Positions 39,987 to 49,346 of a DNA stretch of 64,000 bases are shown in pieces. A model generated the notes under the pieces. It made no database searches and was not told where the DNA came from. It saw only the letters and a program-made list of their open reading frames with translations. The translations under genes were made by a program, and so were the position numbers. Each line of letters begins with the position of its first letter. The first letter of the stretch is position 1. This DNA comes from an uncultured Thalassolituus sp. (GTDB taxonomy: Bacteria > Pseudomonadota > Gammaproteobacteria > Pseudomonadales > Oceanobacteraceae), in the NCBI RefSeq assembly GCF_950066645.1, contig NZ_CATMFB010000003.1, forward strand, positions 62,001 to 126,000. The letters run 5' to 3'.

Positions 39987-41012
39987 GTGCAGCGCAATTC
40001 ACCGACCGTGGCCCTGACCACCATCAAAGCCCACCTGACGGCCCTGAAGGCATTCCTGAGCGCCAGTGAACGTCTGGCGGAACTGACCAGTATCGAGCGC
40101 CTTATCGAGCAGCAGATTCAGGCACGCCCGGCAATGACCCGGGTGCCTGTGTCCGATGTTGCACGCAACCTGGATCTGGTGGCTCAGTGGCTGAACGAAC
40201 CTTTTCTCGGCCTGCGCCTGGCTCCTTATTCCAGCCGCCACCACCCCCATCTGAGCTTTTTCTTTCATACCTCGGGGTTTCCGCTGCCGGACTATCTGCT
40301 CATCCTTGAGCGCTACATCCGTATATGTACTCAGGTGATGACACTGTCTCTGGACGAAACACCTGACCACCTGATACTGACCTTTACACCTGACGACGAT
40401 ATTCCGATCAGCGTGCACCAGCACGAAGGTTTTGCCGCCTCGGTAGCGGATGCGGTGTATCGCTGCTTCTCACTGCGGCCGGACAAAGTCAGCTTCCGCC
40501 ATCAACGGGCACTTCAGTGCGATGAAGAGTATGAGCACTATCGTGCGGTATTCGGCTGCGAACCCTTCTTCCGCCAGAGCGATACGCAACTGATATTCAG
40601 CCGCCCCCGATCCTTCCGGCGTGCGTTCAGCGATCCGGATTCCCATATCCGCAGCCTGCAACAGTTTGAAGCTCTGAATCACAAGGCATTTCCCGACGAG
40701 AGCTGGTCTGGCCGCTGTCGTTTCCTGCTACGCCTGCTGATGTATTGCGGGGAACCACAGAAGCAGACGCTTGCGGATATTCTCACCGTTACCCCCAGAA
40801 CGTTACAGCGACGCCTCAGTGACGAAGGCACAACCTTCAGAGCACTGCTCAACCAACTGCGGATGGATATGACAGAGCAATATCTGCAGGAGGGTAAGCT
40901 CAGCCACGAAGAGATTACCTTTCTGCTCGGGTTCCGGGATCGGGGCGTTTTCTATCGTGCATTCCGCCAATGGTTCGGCACCAGCCCAGGGGAATATCAA
41001 CAGGCGCTGTAG
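39987..41012 (+). CDS. AraC-family transcriptional regulator
   Basis: A 341-residue regulator with an N-terminal arabinose-binding-like domain of the OruR/ArgR-type group (residues ~20-210) and C-terminal tandem helix-turn-helix (LADILTVTPRTLQRRLSDEGTTFRALL and ITFLLGFRDRGVFYRAFRQWFGTSPGEYQ). It starts with GTG at 39987 close to AAGGA. It is divergent from the DUF1254 gene with a 198-base spacer, the common layout for a local regulator and target. Confidence 0.9.
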   Translation: MQRNSPTVALTTIKAHLTALKAFLSASERLAELTSIERLIEQQIQARPAMTRVPVSDVARNLDLVAQWLNEPFLGLRLAPYSSRHHPHLSFFFHTSGFPLPDYLLILERYIRICTQVMTLSLDETPDHLILTFTPDDDIPISVHQHEGFAASVADAVYRCFSLRPDKVSFRHQRALQCDEEYEHYRAVFGCEPFFRQSDTQLIFSRPRSFRRAFSDPDSHIRSLQQFEALNHKAFPDESWSGRCRFLLRLLMYCGEPQKQTLADILTVTPRTLQRRLSDEGTTFRALLNQLRMDMTEQYLQEGKLSHEEITFLLGFRDRGVFYRAFRQWFGTSPGEYQQAL

Positions 41013-41121
41013 CCCTCTGGCCTGATATGACGGGGATTACATTTGATTATTTCCTGTACGAAACACTATGTTCTGCTAGACTGCAATGCGTTTGTCATAC
41101 TCGCCCAGCGAAGGAAGGCCC

Positions 41122-42267
41122 ATGAACAGCCGCGAACGCGACACTCAGGCACTGAAGAATAAGAAAAATGAACTGGTCAGCAACTTCGTCGGCCGCAGCA
41201 ACCTCAAGGCAACATTACAGACGCTGAACACTCTGGTTCCAGTGCTGCTGCTCACAGCGGCTGGCGTCGCCAGTACGTCCATTTCCTACTGGCTGACGGC
41301 GGGTATCATTGTCCTGCTGACACTCTTTCTGCTGCGCTCATTTGTTCTGTTACACGACTGTGGCCACAATGCCATGTTTGCAAACCCGAAACTGAATTCT
41401 GCAGTGGGCTTTGTTTTCGGTGTGTTCTGCGGTATGCCGCAGTACGTCTGGTCCAGACACCATGACTATCACCATTCCACCAATGGTAACTGGAATAAGT
41501 ATCGTGGCCCGCTGGCCGTGCTTTCGGCCTCTGAATACGCTCAGCTGAACGATAAACAGAAACGTGGCTATGCACGTCAGCGTCGCATCTGGATGGGACC
41601 TCTCGCCGGATTCCTCTATTTCGTATTTAACCCCCGCTTCACCTGGATGAAAGGATCCGTCGCGCTGATCCGTCATATGGTGAAACGCATACAACAGGGT
41701 GACGCCCGCTCACTCAGTGCAGCGGCAGAAGGCTTTGAAACCCCGTACTGGGATAACTGGAAGGAATTCCGGCATATCACTGGTAATAATCTGGTACTTC
41801 TGACGTGCTGGACGTTGGCTACCCTGGCCTTTGGCCCGGCGTTCCTTCTGGTGTATGTAACCGCCCTGTCACTGGCAGGAGCCTCCGGCATCATCCTGTT
41901 TACCGTTCAACACAACTTTGAAGGGTCTTACGCGTCCGGTGACGAAGGTTGGGACTACCACACCGCCGCACTTGAAGGCACCAGTTACCTGAAACTGCCG
42001 CGCGTTCTGCACTGGTTTACCGCAGACATTGGCTATCATCATATTCATCACCTGTCCGCGCGTATTCCGAATTACCTGCTGCGTGACTGTCACCATGCCT
42101 ACAAAGATCTGTTCAGAAATGTTCCTCGTCTGACTCTGAAAGATGTGCCTCGCTCCATGCAGTACATTATCTGGGACGAGGACGCTCAGACGCTGATCAC
42201 CCAGGCACAATTTGAAGAGCGCAACCTGAACAATAGCGTTGAAGACGCGGCAGGCAGCGCCGCCTGA
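41122..42267 (+). CDS. Membrane fatty-acid desaturase
   Basis: A 381-residue di-iron membrane desaturase. The three histidine boxes are HDCGHN (near residue 76), HHDYHH (near 113) and HHIHH (near 307), with four hydrophobic segments in pairs, as in delta-12/omega-3 type enzymes. The start at 41122 has AAGGAAGG as ribosome site; an ATG 36 bases upstream is in frame but lacks one. It sits alone between the AraC gene and a convergent diguanylate cyclase. Likely substrate: acyl chains of membrane lipids. Confidence 0.9.
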   Translation: MNSRERDTQALKNKKNELVSNFVGRSNLKATLQTLNTLVPVLLLTAAGVASTSISYWLTAGIIVLLTLFLLRSFVLLHDCGHNAMFANPKLNSAVGFVFGVFCGMPQYVWSRHHDYHHSTNGNWNKYRGPLAVLSASEYAQLNDKQKRGYARQRRIWMGPLAGFLYFVFNPRFTWMKGSVALIRHMVKRIQQGDARSLSAAAEGFETPYWDNWKEFRHITGNNLVLLTCWTLATLAFGPAFLLVYVTALSLAGASGIILFTVQHNFEGSYASGDEGWDYHTAALEGTSYLKLPRVLHWFTADIGYHHIHHLSARIPNYLLRDCHHAYKDLFRNVPRLTLKDVPRSMQYIIWDEDAQTLITQAQFEERNLNNSVEDAAGSAA

Positions 42268-42279
42268 GATAACTCTGCT

Positions 42280-43398
42280 TCAGTCAGGGCAGGCCTGGCT
42301 GAAGCGGTACGTATTTTTCCCTGAATTTTTTGCAGCGTACAACGCTTCATCAGCGAGTGTAATTAACGGCTCTGCAGTACGGCTGTTGTCCGGTACGCTG
42401 GCCACTCCGATACTGACCCCAATGACAGCCTGCTCACCCTCGCCCGTTTCGTATGGCTCGCGCAGGGCCGCCACCATCGTCTGGGCTTTCGCTTCTGCCT
42501 GATTCAGGCTCAGGCCTTCAACCAGTACCAGAAACTCATCCCCGCCGAGACGGCAGACCAGATCGCAATCCCGGTTCAGGCGCAGCAGACGTCGCGCGAC
42601 TTCCTTCAGCACCGTATCGCCCGCATCATGCCCCTGAGTATCATTCACCGATTTAAAACCATCCAGGTCCAGATAAAAGACCGTTGCCCGCCGCCCTGTC
42701 ACCATCTGCAGTCCAGCCAGAACAGAGCGCAGACGACGTCTGTTGGCGAGATTGGTCAGGGGGTCAATATTAAGGAGCAGGCGGTTATGATACTCAGCTT
42801 CTATTTTGCCGCGTAATAAACGATGCTGCTTCCGCGCAATCAGAATCATCGCCATCAGGTACAAAGCAATAGCGACGGACAGAACAGGCATCCATTCTTC
42901 CGACTCCTGCGTGAGCCCGAAAATAATCGTCGGACCAGCCACCGCAAGAATCAGCAGCTGATACAAGCGGGGAACGCCCATCAGCACTGACGACATCCCC
43001 CCAATCATGGCGAAAATCAGATTACTCGCAAGAATCATCAGCATGACGTCACCGGACATAATGCACAGCAACAACGCCAGACCGGTGGTCATGGACCACA
43101 GCGACGAGACGCGACAGATCCGTAACAGGACGCCGGGATCGCCATGCCGTTTAAAACGGTACTGCAGTGATACCCGCAACGACATAAAGCACAGCTCAGT
43201 CAGCACCCAGGCAAATCCCCACCACTCTCTCAGCGTCAGCGCCGCAACCAGCCCCAGGGCCAGTATAAATACCGACGTCAGTGCCGCCAGCGACACTGAG
43301 TGATTGATCGAACCGATCAGTTCCTGCTGAACCTGAGGCTCGGGCGAGCCGCCTGATTGCAGGAACCAGGTAAATTCAGCGTATAGTCTGCTTTCCAA
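42280..43398 (-). CDS. Membrane diguanylate cyclase (GGDEF)
   Basis: A 372-residue c-di-GMP synthase. Residues ~30-195 form about six membrane segments (MASE-like sensor), then a complete GGDEF domain with CRLGGDEFLVLVEG and, five residues before it, an RxxD inhibitory site (RDCD). The substrate loop NLANRRRLR and FYLDLDGFKSVNDTQGHDAGD are intact, so it should be active and product-inhibited. Signal unknown. Convergent with the desaturase gene. Confidence 0.93.
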   Translation of the reverse strand: MESRLYAEFTWFLQSGGSPEPQVQQELIGSINHSVSLAALTSVFILALGLVAALTLREWWGFAWVLTELCFMSLRVSLQYRFKRHGDPGVLLRICRVSSLWSMTTGLALLLCIMSGDVMLMILASNLIFAMIGGMSSVLMGVPRLYQLLILAVAGPTIIFGLTQESEEWMPVLSVAIALYLMAMILIARKQHRLLRGKIEAEYHNRLLLNIDPLTNLANRRRLRSVLAGLQMVTGRRATVFYLDLDGFKSVNDTQGHDAGDTVLKEVARRLLRLNRDCDLVCRLGGDEFLVLVEGLSLNQAEAKAQTMVAALREPYETGEGEQAVIGVSIGVASVPDNSRTAEPLITLADEALYAAKNSGKNTYRFSQACPD

Positions 43399-43495
43399 GT
43401 ACTGACCCTTTGAACTCTGCTAACCCTTGTAAACAGAGTATGGGACAGAAAGCGGGTTATGCCACCGACAGACTGCGCATATCTGGTGCTTGCTG

Positions 43496-44581
43496 TCAGT
43501 TATGCAGAGCATCCAGGCGTGGGAACAACCGGTAGCCATTACCGTGAATCTTCTTCAGAACAGAAGGCGTAAAGTCAGGGAACCCCTGATTCGCAACATT
43601 AGCCGCGAGGGTTGCCATCTCTACCGGAACAAGCGCCTCCGGTGCGAAAGGATAATCTGTGCCCAGCACGACCTGATCAGCGCCAAACTGTTCAATCAAG
43701 GGAAACAGCGTTGAAGCGGAAGGTGAAAGAGCCGTATCAAAATATAACCTTCGCAGATAATGCGGTACTCCCCTCGGCGCTTTCTCACGGAATTCGGGAT
43801 ACTGGAAGCTCAGCAGGCTGACACGCCAGGCAATGTACGGAACCGTGCCACCTGCATGTGACAGAATCCACTTAATGTCGGGATATTTTTCAAACGTTCC
43901 ATTCCAGAGCATATTGGTCACCGCCCGGGTCGTATCCAGAACAAACTCGACGGCGAAGACCGGTGCTTCCAGCCCTAGCTGTCCCTGCAACGGATGCGAG
44001 TTAGGATGAATCAGTACCGTAGCTCCCCGGGCATTCAGCTCTTCCATGATAGGGTCGAGTGCCGGATCTCCCAGAAACACCCCATTGGTATTCGCCAGAA
44101 GACAAACGCCATCGGCATCCAGCGAATCAAATGCATGTCGGAGGACCGCACAGGACTCATCGACCAGAGGCATAGGAAGCGTGGCGAAAAATCCGAACCG
44201 GAAGGGATGCGCCTGCACCGTATCGTGAAGGAACTCATTAACGGTATGCGCTAACCCGGACGCAAATGTTGCATCCCCGAAGTAGGTTCCCGGTGACGAT
44301 AAAGACAGAACCGCCGTATCTATTCCTGTCAGGTTCATCACTTTGAGGGAATCTTCAGGAGTCCACTCAGGGAAGGCCACCCCGCCAGATTCGGTGATAC
44401 CGATACTGGCCAGAGCTTCAATGTAAGGTGCTGGCACTGCATGATGATGAACATCGATTTTCTTATGCCCCAACAATCCTGCCTGCGCCGTCTGTCCGAG
44501 CCCCTGCGCTATCAGACCCGCACCGGCAGCCACTTTCGCCCCTGTTGTCATAAGTTCACGACGACTGATGTTGTTTGTCAT
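43496..44581 (-). CDS. Amidohydrolase (ACMSD-like) with Tat signal
   Basis: A 361-residue metal-dependent hydrolase or decarboxylase of the amidohydrolase-2 group. The N-terminus (NNISRRELMTTGAKVAAGAGLIA) is a twin-arginine signal, so the enzyme is probably periplasmic. The metal motif KIDVHHHAVP, the later WILSHAGGTVPYIAW and VVLGTDYPFAPE are those of the ACMSD/dihydroxybenzoate decarboxylase-like subfamily. It starts at 44581 after a strong GGAGGATC site. An AbgT-type transporter lies just upstream on the same strand; a shared aromatic or amidated substrate is possible. Confidence 0.85.
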   Translation of the reverse strand: MTNNISRRELMTTGAKVAAGAGLIAQGLGQTAQAGLLGHKKIDVHHHAVPAPYIEALASIGITESGGVAFPEWTPEDSLKVMNLTGIDTAVLSLSSPGTYFGDATFASGLAHTVNEFLHDTVQAHPFRFGFFATLPMPLVDESCAVLRHAFDSLDADGVCLLANTNGVFLGDPALDPIMEELNARGATVLIHPNSHPLQGQLGLEAPVFAVEFVLDTTRAVTNMLWNGTFEKYPDIKWILSHAGGTVPYIAWRVSLLSFQYPEFREKAPRGVPHYLRRLYFDTALSPSASTLFPLIEQFGADQVVLGTDYPFAPEALVPVEMATLAANVANQGFPDFTPSVLKKIHGNGYRLFPRLDALHN

Positions 44582-44609
44582 AGTTGATCCTCCGGAGAAC
44601 AACTGTGAC

Positions 44610-44637
44610 AATATCGTCATAATGACTATTTAGTCAA
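44610..44637 (-). promoter_or_regulatory. Promoter with palindromic operator before the amidohydrolase gene
   Basis: Minus-strand TTGACT (44632-44637) and GATATT (44610-44615), 16 bases apart, form a plausible -35/-10 pair. The palindrome TGACTATTTAGTCA (44623-44636; six-base perfect arms) overlaps the -35 element, as expected for a TetR- or MarR-type repressor. No such regulator is encoded adjacent. Confidence 0.5.
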
Positions 44638-44660
44638 TACAGAGTCAGTAAAAGTCCGTT

Positions 44661-46145
44661 CTATACTCCCAGCGCCCACCCCGACGTCATCCAGACGAGT
44701 AACAGGGCCGACCAACCGAACAGAAACGCCAGGCTGTAGGGCAGCATCATAGCCATCACAGTGCCCATACCGAGGTCTCTGCGGTACGTCTGTGCAAACG
44801 CCAGCACCACACCGAAATACGGCATCAGCGGGGTAATGATATTGGTGCTGCTATCACCAATACGGAAGGCAACCTGAGTGACCTCTGGCGCTATACCCAC
44901 CAGCATCAACATAGGCACAAACACTGGGGCGAGTAATGCCCACTTCGCACTGCCGCTGCCTACAAATAAGTTGATAAAGGCCGCGATAAAAATAAACACC
45001 AGTAAGAGAACTGCAGGGGGAGCGTCGATCTGTGTCAGCAGGTCTGCACCACTGACGGCAGTGATCAGACCCAGCTGGCTCCACGAAAACCAGGCAACGA
45101 ACTGAGCCGCGAAAAACATCAGCACCAGATACCCTGCCATCCCAGCCAGGGTCTGCTCCATCGCATGAACGACATCGCTTCCATAGCGCCAGCGCCCGGA
45201 CGCAAAGCCATAGATAACGCCACAGATCAGAGCATAAAGGGAGATAACCACCACAATGCCTTTCATAAACGGCGATGTGGTGATGGACTGGCCAGAACGC
45301 AACCAGGCATCAGGCGTGAGCAAGCCACTGAGCAGAACAACAATAAAGAGCAGACTGAAAACGCCCACCGCCCAGAGCCCGCGACTCTGTTCCGGTCGGT
45401 CGACAGGCGCCTCCGCATGATCTGGCACCCCGGTAGTCAGCCCGGCCAGTCGTGGCTCTGTCCAACGATGCGTAACCCAGGTACCGAGCACACTGACCAG
45501 TAACACAGACGCCATCATAAACCAGTAATTCGCGGCGATGCTGACGGTATAGCCAGGTTCAACTATCTGAGCGGCTTCGGTGCTGATGCCAGACAGGAGC
45601 GCATCAAACGGGCCTAAGAGCAGGTTAGCGCTGTAGCCCCCCGACACACCGGCAAACGCCGCGGCGATCCCCGCCAGAGGATGGCGACCGGCACTCTGAA
45701 AAATCATGGCTGCCAATGGAATCAGGACAACATAGCCGGCATCCGCAGCCAGACTCGACATCACGCCACTGAACACCACCAGAAACGTCAGAATCTTCCC
45801 TTCCGCGCGGCGAACCAATCCCGCGAGCAGAACACCAATCAGTCCACTGCGTTCAGCGACACCAAGACCGAGCATGGCGACCAGCACAGTGCCAACCGGG
45901 GCAAATTGAGTAAAGTTCGAAACTGTCGACGTCAGCATCTGCTGAACACCCGACGCAGACATCAGATTGACGGCAGACACTGACTCTCCACTCACTGGGT
46001 GCGTGGCCTGCAACCCAGAAAACGACGCCAGAGCCGACGCCAGTAGCACCAGGGCACACAGCCAGACAAAAAGAAGAGTGGGGTGTGGCAGACGGTTGCC
46101 CGTCTGCTCAAGGGTGTTCAGTAGTTTATCGCTGAAGCGCGGCAT
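44661..46145 (-). CDS. AbgT-family transporter
   Basis: A 494-residue transporter with about eleven membrane segments. The first part (LPHPTLLFVWLCALVLLASALASF), VGTVLVAMLGLGVAERSGLIGVLL and SSLAADAGYVVLIPLAAMIF are AbgT signatures; the SSLAADAGYVV block and DSSTNIITPLMPYFGVVL are the two re-entrant loops. E. coli AbgT imports p-aminobenzoyl-glutamate, while others export sulfonamide-type antimetabolites. Its neighbour is an exported amidohydrolase, and folA is next upstream, so a folate-related role is possible but not proven. Confidence 0.92.
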   Translation of the reverse strand: MPRFSDKLLNTLEQTGNRLPHPTLLFVWLCALVLLASALASFSGLQATHPVSGESVSAVNLMSASGVQQMLTSTVSNFTQFAPVGTVLVAMLGLGVAERSGLIGVLLAGLVRRAEGKILTFLVVFSGVMSSLAADAGYVVLIPLAAMIFQSAGRHPLAGIAAAFAGVSGGYSANLLLGPFDALLSGISTEAAQIVEPGYTVSIAANYWFMMASVLLVSVLGTWVTHRWTEPRLAGLTTGVPDHAEAPVDRPEQSRGLWAVGVFSLLFIVVLLSGLLTPDAWLRSGQSITTSPFMKGIVVVISLYALICGVIYGFASGRWRYGSDVVHAMEQTLAGMAGYLVLMFFAAQFVAWFSWSQLGLITAVSGADLLTQIDAPPAVLLLVFIFIAAFINLFVGSGSAKWALLAPVFVPMLMLVGIAPEVTQVAFRIGDSSTNIITPLMPYFGVVLAFAQTYRRDLGMGTVMAMMLPYSLAFLFGWSALLLVWMTSGWALGV

Positions 46146-46216
46146 AAGGCCATCCGTGATAAAAGTCTGTTAACAGGATGCCGTAAAGCCGCGGTCAGGC
46201 AAAGCGAAAGCCGGGA

Positions 46217-46720
46217 TCAGCGACGCTCATAGACTACAAAGCTGTAGTCGTAGGGGTTTGGGCCTTCTGCTGCGAAGTCTTCACGGGCAACTTCATGCCA
46301 TTCGCTCTTATCGTATTCTGGGAACCAGGCATCACCCTCGACCTCGGCGTGAACCTCGGTCAGATAGAGTCGGTCACACACCGGCAGACACAGAGCGTAA
46401 ATCTCTGCACCACCCATGATCATGGCTTCTTCCTGGCCATCAATCAGGCAGACGCTCTCTGCCAGAGCACGGGCGTCTTCGACGCTGCTGACGACCTTAA
46501 CACCTTCTGGCTGATAATCCGCCTGACGGGTAATCACAATATTGGTCCGTCCGGGCAGCGGCTTCCCGATACTTTCATAGGTTTTGCGGCCCATGATCAC
46601 AGGCTTACCTAACGTTGTCTGTTTAAAGTACTTGAGATCGTTAGGGAGATACCAGGGCAGAGCGTTGTTGCGACCGATCACGCGGTTCTGCGCAACGGCG
46701 ACAATCATTGAGAGTTTCAC
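46217..46720 (-). CDS. folA: Dihydrofolate reductase (FolA)
   Basis: NADPH-dependent reduction of dihydrofolate to tetrahydrofolate, cytosolic. 167 residues, the family length, with MKLSMIVAVAQNRVIGRNNALPWYLPNDL and the catalytic Asp in PNDLKYFK, then GKPVIMGRKTYESIGKPLPGRTNIV and MIMGGAEIYALCLP. It is on the same strand as thyA, with which it forms the thymidylate-folate cycle, though a GGDEF/EAL gene lies between them. Confidence 0.97.
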   Translation of the reverse strand: MKLSMIVAVAQNRVIGRNNALPWYLPNDLKYFKQTTLGKPVIMGRKTYESIGKPLPGRTNIVITRQADYQPEGVKVVSSVEDARALAESVCLIDGQEEAMIMGGAEIYALCLPVCDRLYLTEVHAEVEGDAWFPEYDKSEWHEVAREDFAAEGPNPYDYSFVVYERR

Positions 46721-46778
46721 GGCAGACTTCCGTTAAGGCTGAATTCTGCCGTGATGATACTGACTCACGGCTGGCTTG

Positions 46779-48446
46779 TCAGTGGCAGCGTGCTACCAGT
46801 GCGGGGATCTGATCGGGCGCCACCGGACGGGCAAAGAAAAATCCCTGATACTGATCACACCCGAGTTGACCAAGCATGGTCAGGGCTTCCTGACTCTCAA
46901 CGCCTTCTGCAACCACATTCAGGTTCAGATTATGAGCGAGGTCGATGATCAGGCTGGCGATGGCTTCATCGTCACGGCTGGAGGAAATATCGCGGATAAA
47001 TGCTTTGTCGATCTTCAGGTAATCAATCGGCAGAGTTTTCAGATACACCAGAGAAGAAAAACCGGTACCAAAATCATCCACCGCGATGGCCACCCCAGCC
47101 TCACGCAACTCACTCAGGACGGTCACTGCCTGACCGTGATTCTGCATCAGCATACTCTCGGTGATTTCGAGCGTCAGATTCGTGGGCGAAAGACCGGTGG
47201 CATCCAACACATCAAGAATGCATCCTGCCAGATTCTCCTGCCGGAACTGGCGGGCAGACAGGTTGACCGAAACCCGTGAGCTGGCCGTAACCTGCCCGGC
47301 TTCAAGCCATTGCCTGAACTGGCTGCACGCCTGCTCCAGGCACCAGATACCGTAATCTTCGATCAATCCGGTTTCTTCAAGTACGGGGATAAAAATCGCC
47401 GGGGACACACCTCCCAGTTCAGGGTGAGTCCAGCGCATCAAGGCTTCGACGCCCAGAAACTGACGGCCATCAATACTGACCTGTGGCTGATATTCCAGAT
47501 AGATCTCGCCTCGCTCTAACGCCTGATAGAGACTCCCTTCGAGACTGAGACGGATGCGATCGGCCGGACGTGGCTGATCGTTGATACAATAGTGATTCCC
47601 ACCGCGCCGCTTCGCTTCATGCAACGCCAACTCCGCGCGGCGGATAATCTGTACCGCGTCGTAGGTCACCGCACTGCCAAGCTCAATACCCATACTGGCG
47701 GTCACGAACACATCGCCGCAATCGAGCGTAAAGGGCTGACGGAACTGATCCATCAGTTTTTCAGCGACACTGGCAACACTCCGCCCGCCCAGATTGCCGG
47801 CAATCACGGCAAAGGTATTGCTACCAATACGAGCGAGCGTATCCGAACTGCGGGTGCAGCCACGCAGGCGGTCGGCCACTGCCTGCAGCAATGCATCACC
47901 ATGCAGATGACCATGCTCATCGTTGACGCGCTTGAAACGGTTCAGGTCGAGAATCATCAGCGCCAGATCGGCCCGCGAGCGCTTGTGTTGTGCCAGGCTG
48001 TGCTCCATGCGATCCTGAAACAGCTGACGGTTTGCGAGCTGGGTCAGACCATCAAAATACAGGTAGTGCTGTAGCTCAAATTCACGGTTTTTACGCGCCC
48101 GAGCGACCTCGATAACCGTAAAGAGGTCACTGCCAGCAGTCACTACTTCCTGTGCCCCCAGTTCAATCAGTGCTGAAGGGGATTCGGGAAGCAGATCAAG
48201 CATCACAACGATCACGGCATCAGGAATGGTGCGGGCAAGTTTCGCCACCCGCATATCCAGTTCGCGGGTCTGACGGACAGAATGAAGACATACGACGCCC
48301 TGATAAGCACGCCAGGCATCGATCACGCTTTCGATATTGGTAAAGGTCTGAGAGTAACCGTAGTCAGGCACCCGTATGTCTGTTCCGCTCAGTGAGCAGA
48401 AGAGTATCGCTGGGGTTTCTGGGGAAGTCGCAAGACTGACGGACAT
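46779..48446 (-). CDS. GGDEF-EAL protein, degenerate cyclase, intact phosphodiesterase
   Basis: A 555-residue c-di-GMP protein. Residues 1-120 resemble a receiver fold (VIVVMLDLLPESPSALIELGAQEVVT) but lack the usual phospho-acceptor acidic pocket, so it may be a pseudo-receiver. The GGDEF domain (~130-290) reads RIGSNTFAVIAG instead of GGDEF, so cyclase activity is not expected. The EAL domain (~305-550) keeps VEALMRW, NLSARQF, LEITES, DDFGTGFSS, KIDKAFI and AEGVES, all needed for metal binding and catalysis. Likely an active phosphodiesterase, the GSNTF part perhaps binding GTP. Confidence 0.9.
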   Translation of the reverse strand: MSVSLATSPETPAILFCSLSGTDIRVPDYGYSQTFTNIESVIDAWRAYQGVVCLHSVRQTRELDMRVAKLARTIPDAVIVVMLDLLPESPSALIELGAQEVVTAGSDLFTVIEVARARKNREFELQHYLYFDGLTQLANRQLFQDRMEHSLAQHKRSRADLALMILDLNRFKRVNDEHGHLHGDALLQAVADRLRGCTRSSDTLARIGSNTFAVIAGNLGGRSVASVAEKLMDQFRQPFTLDCGDVFVTASMGIELGSAVTYDAVQIIRRAELALHEAKRRGGNHYCINDQPRPADRIRLSLEGSLYQALERGEIYLEYQPQVSIDGRQFLGVEALMRWTHPELGGVSPAIFIPVLEETGLIEDYGIWCLEQACSQFRQWLEAGQVTASSRVSVNLSARQFRQENLAGCILDVLDATGLSPTNLTLEITESMLMQNHGQAVTVLSELREAGVAIAVDDFGTGFSSLVYLKTLPIDYLKIDKAFIRDISSSRDDEAIASLIIDLAHNLNLNVVAEGVESQEALTMLGQLGCDQYQGFFFARPVAPDQIPALVARCH

Positions 48447-48551
48447 CGGAGTTCTCCTTTTCGATTCCGTCAGTGTAGAAGGCCAGAGGCGTTTTACCGG
48501 CCCGTGGGTGAGAAAGTCAGTCTGTTTGCCTGAACAATCTCACCCTGCGCA

Positions 48552-49346
48552 TCAAACTGCGACAGGAGCTTTGATGTGAGGATGAGATTCGTATCCTTCG
48601 ATCTCAAAATCCTCAAAACGGTAATCAAAAATACTGTCAGGCTTACGCTTAATCACCAGCCGGGCCAACGGCTTAGGTTCGCGGCTCAGCTGCAGGTCGG
48701 TCTGCTCAAGGTGGTTGGCATACAGGTGCACATCGCCACCGGTCCAGACGAAGTCGCCCACTTCCAGATCACACTGCTGCGCCATCATATGTACCAGCAG
48801 CGCATAACTGGCGATATTGAATGGCACCCCAAGGAAGATATCGGCACTGCGCTGATACAACTGACAGGAGAGCTTGCCGTCGGCAACGTAGAACTGGAAG
48901 AAAGCGTGACACGGTGGCAACGCCATATTCTGAATTTCGCCGACGTTCCAGGCGCTGACAATCAGGCGACGGGAGTCCGGATTGTTTTTGATCTGCTCCA
49001 CCAGCTGAGTGATCTGATCGACGTGACGACCATCGGCCGCGGGCCAGCTGCGCCATTGCGAACCGTAGACAGGCCCCAGATTACCGTCTTCGTCTGCCCA
49101 CTCATCCCAGATAGAGACACCATTCTCTTTCAGGTAACGGATGTTAGTGTCGCCACTCAGAAACCACAGCAGCTCATGAATGATAGAGCGCAGGTGAAGT
49201 TTCTTGGTCGTCACCAGAGGGAAGCCCTCGCTGAGATCAAAACGCATCTGATAACCGAAACAGCTATAGGTGCCGGTGCCAGTACGGTCTTCTTTAAACA
49301 CACCGTTCTCGCGCACGTGGCGCATCAGATCAAGGTATTGCTTCAT
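48552..49346 (-). CDS. thyA: Thymidylate synthase (ThyA)
   Basis: Folate-dependent methylation of dUMP to dTMP. The 264-residue product has the nucleophile Cys146 in [12 protein letters not shown], exactly as in E. coli, preceded by DRTGTGTYS and the phosphate-binding RR pair ([10 protein letters not shown]) and followed by [20 protein letters not shown]. The start overlaps the lgt stop by four bases, the conserved lgt-thyA coupling. Confidence 0.98.
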   Translation of the reverse strand: MKQYLDLMRHVRENGVFKEDRTGTGTYSCFGYQMRFDLSEGFPLVTTKKLHLRSIIHELLWFLSGDTNIRYLKENGVSIWDEWADEDGNLGPVYGSQWRSWPAADGRHVDQITQLVEQIKNNPDSRRLIVSAWNVGEIQNMALPPCHAFFQFYVADGKLSCQLYQRSADIFLGVPFNIASYALLVHMMAQQCDLEVGDFVWTGGDVHLYANHLEQTDLQLSREPKPLARLVIKRKPDSIFDYRFEDFEIEGYESHPHIKAPVAV

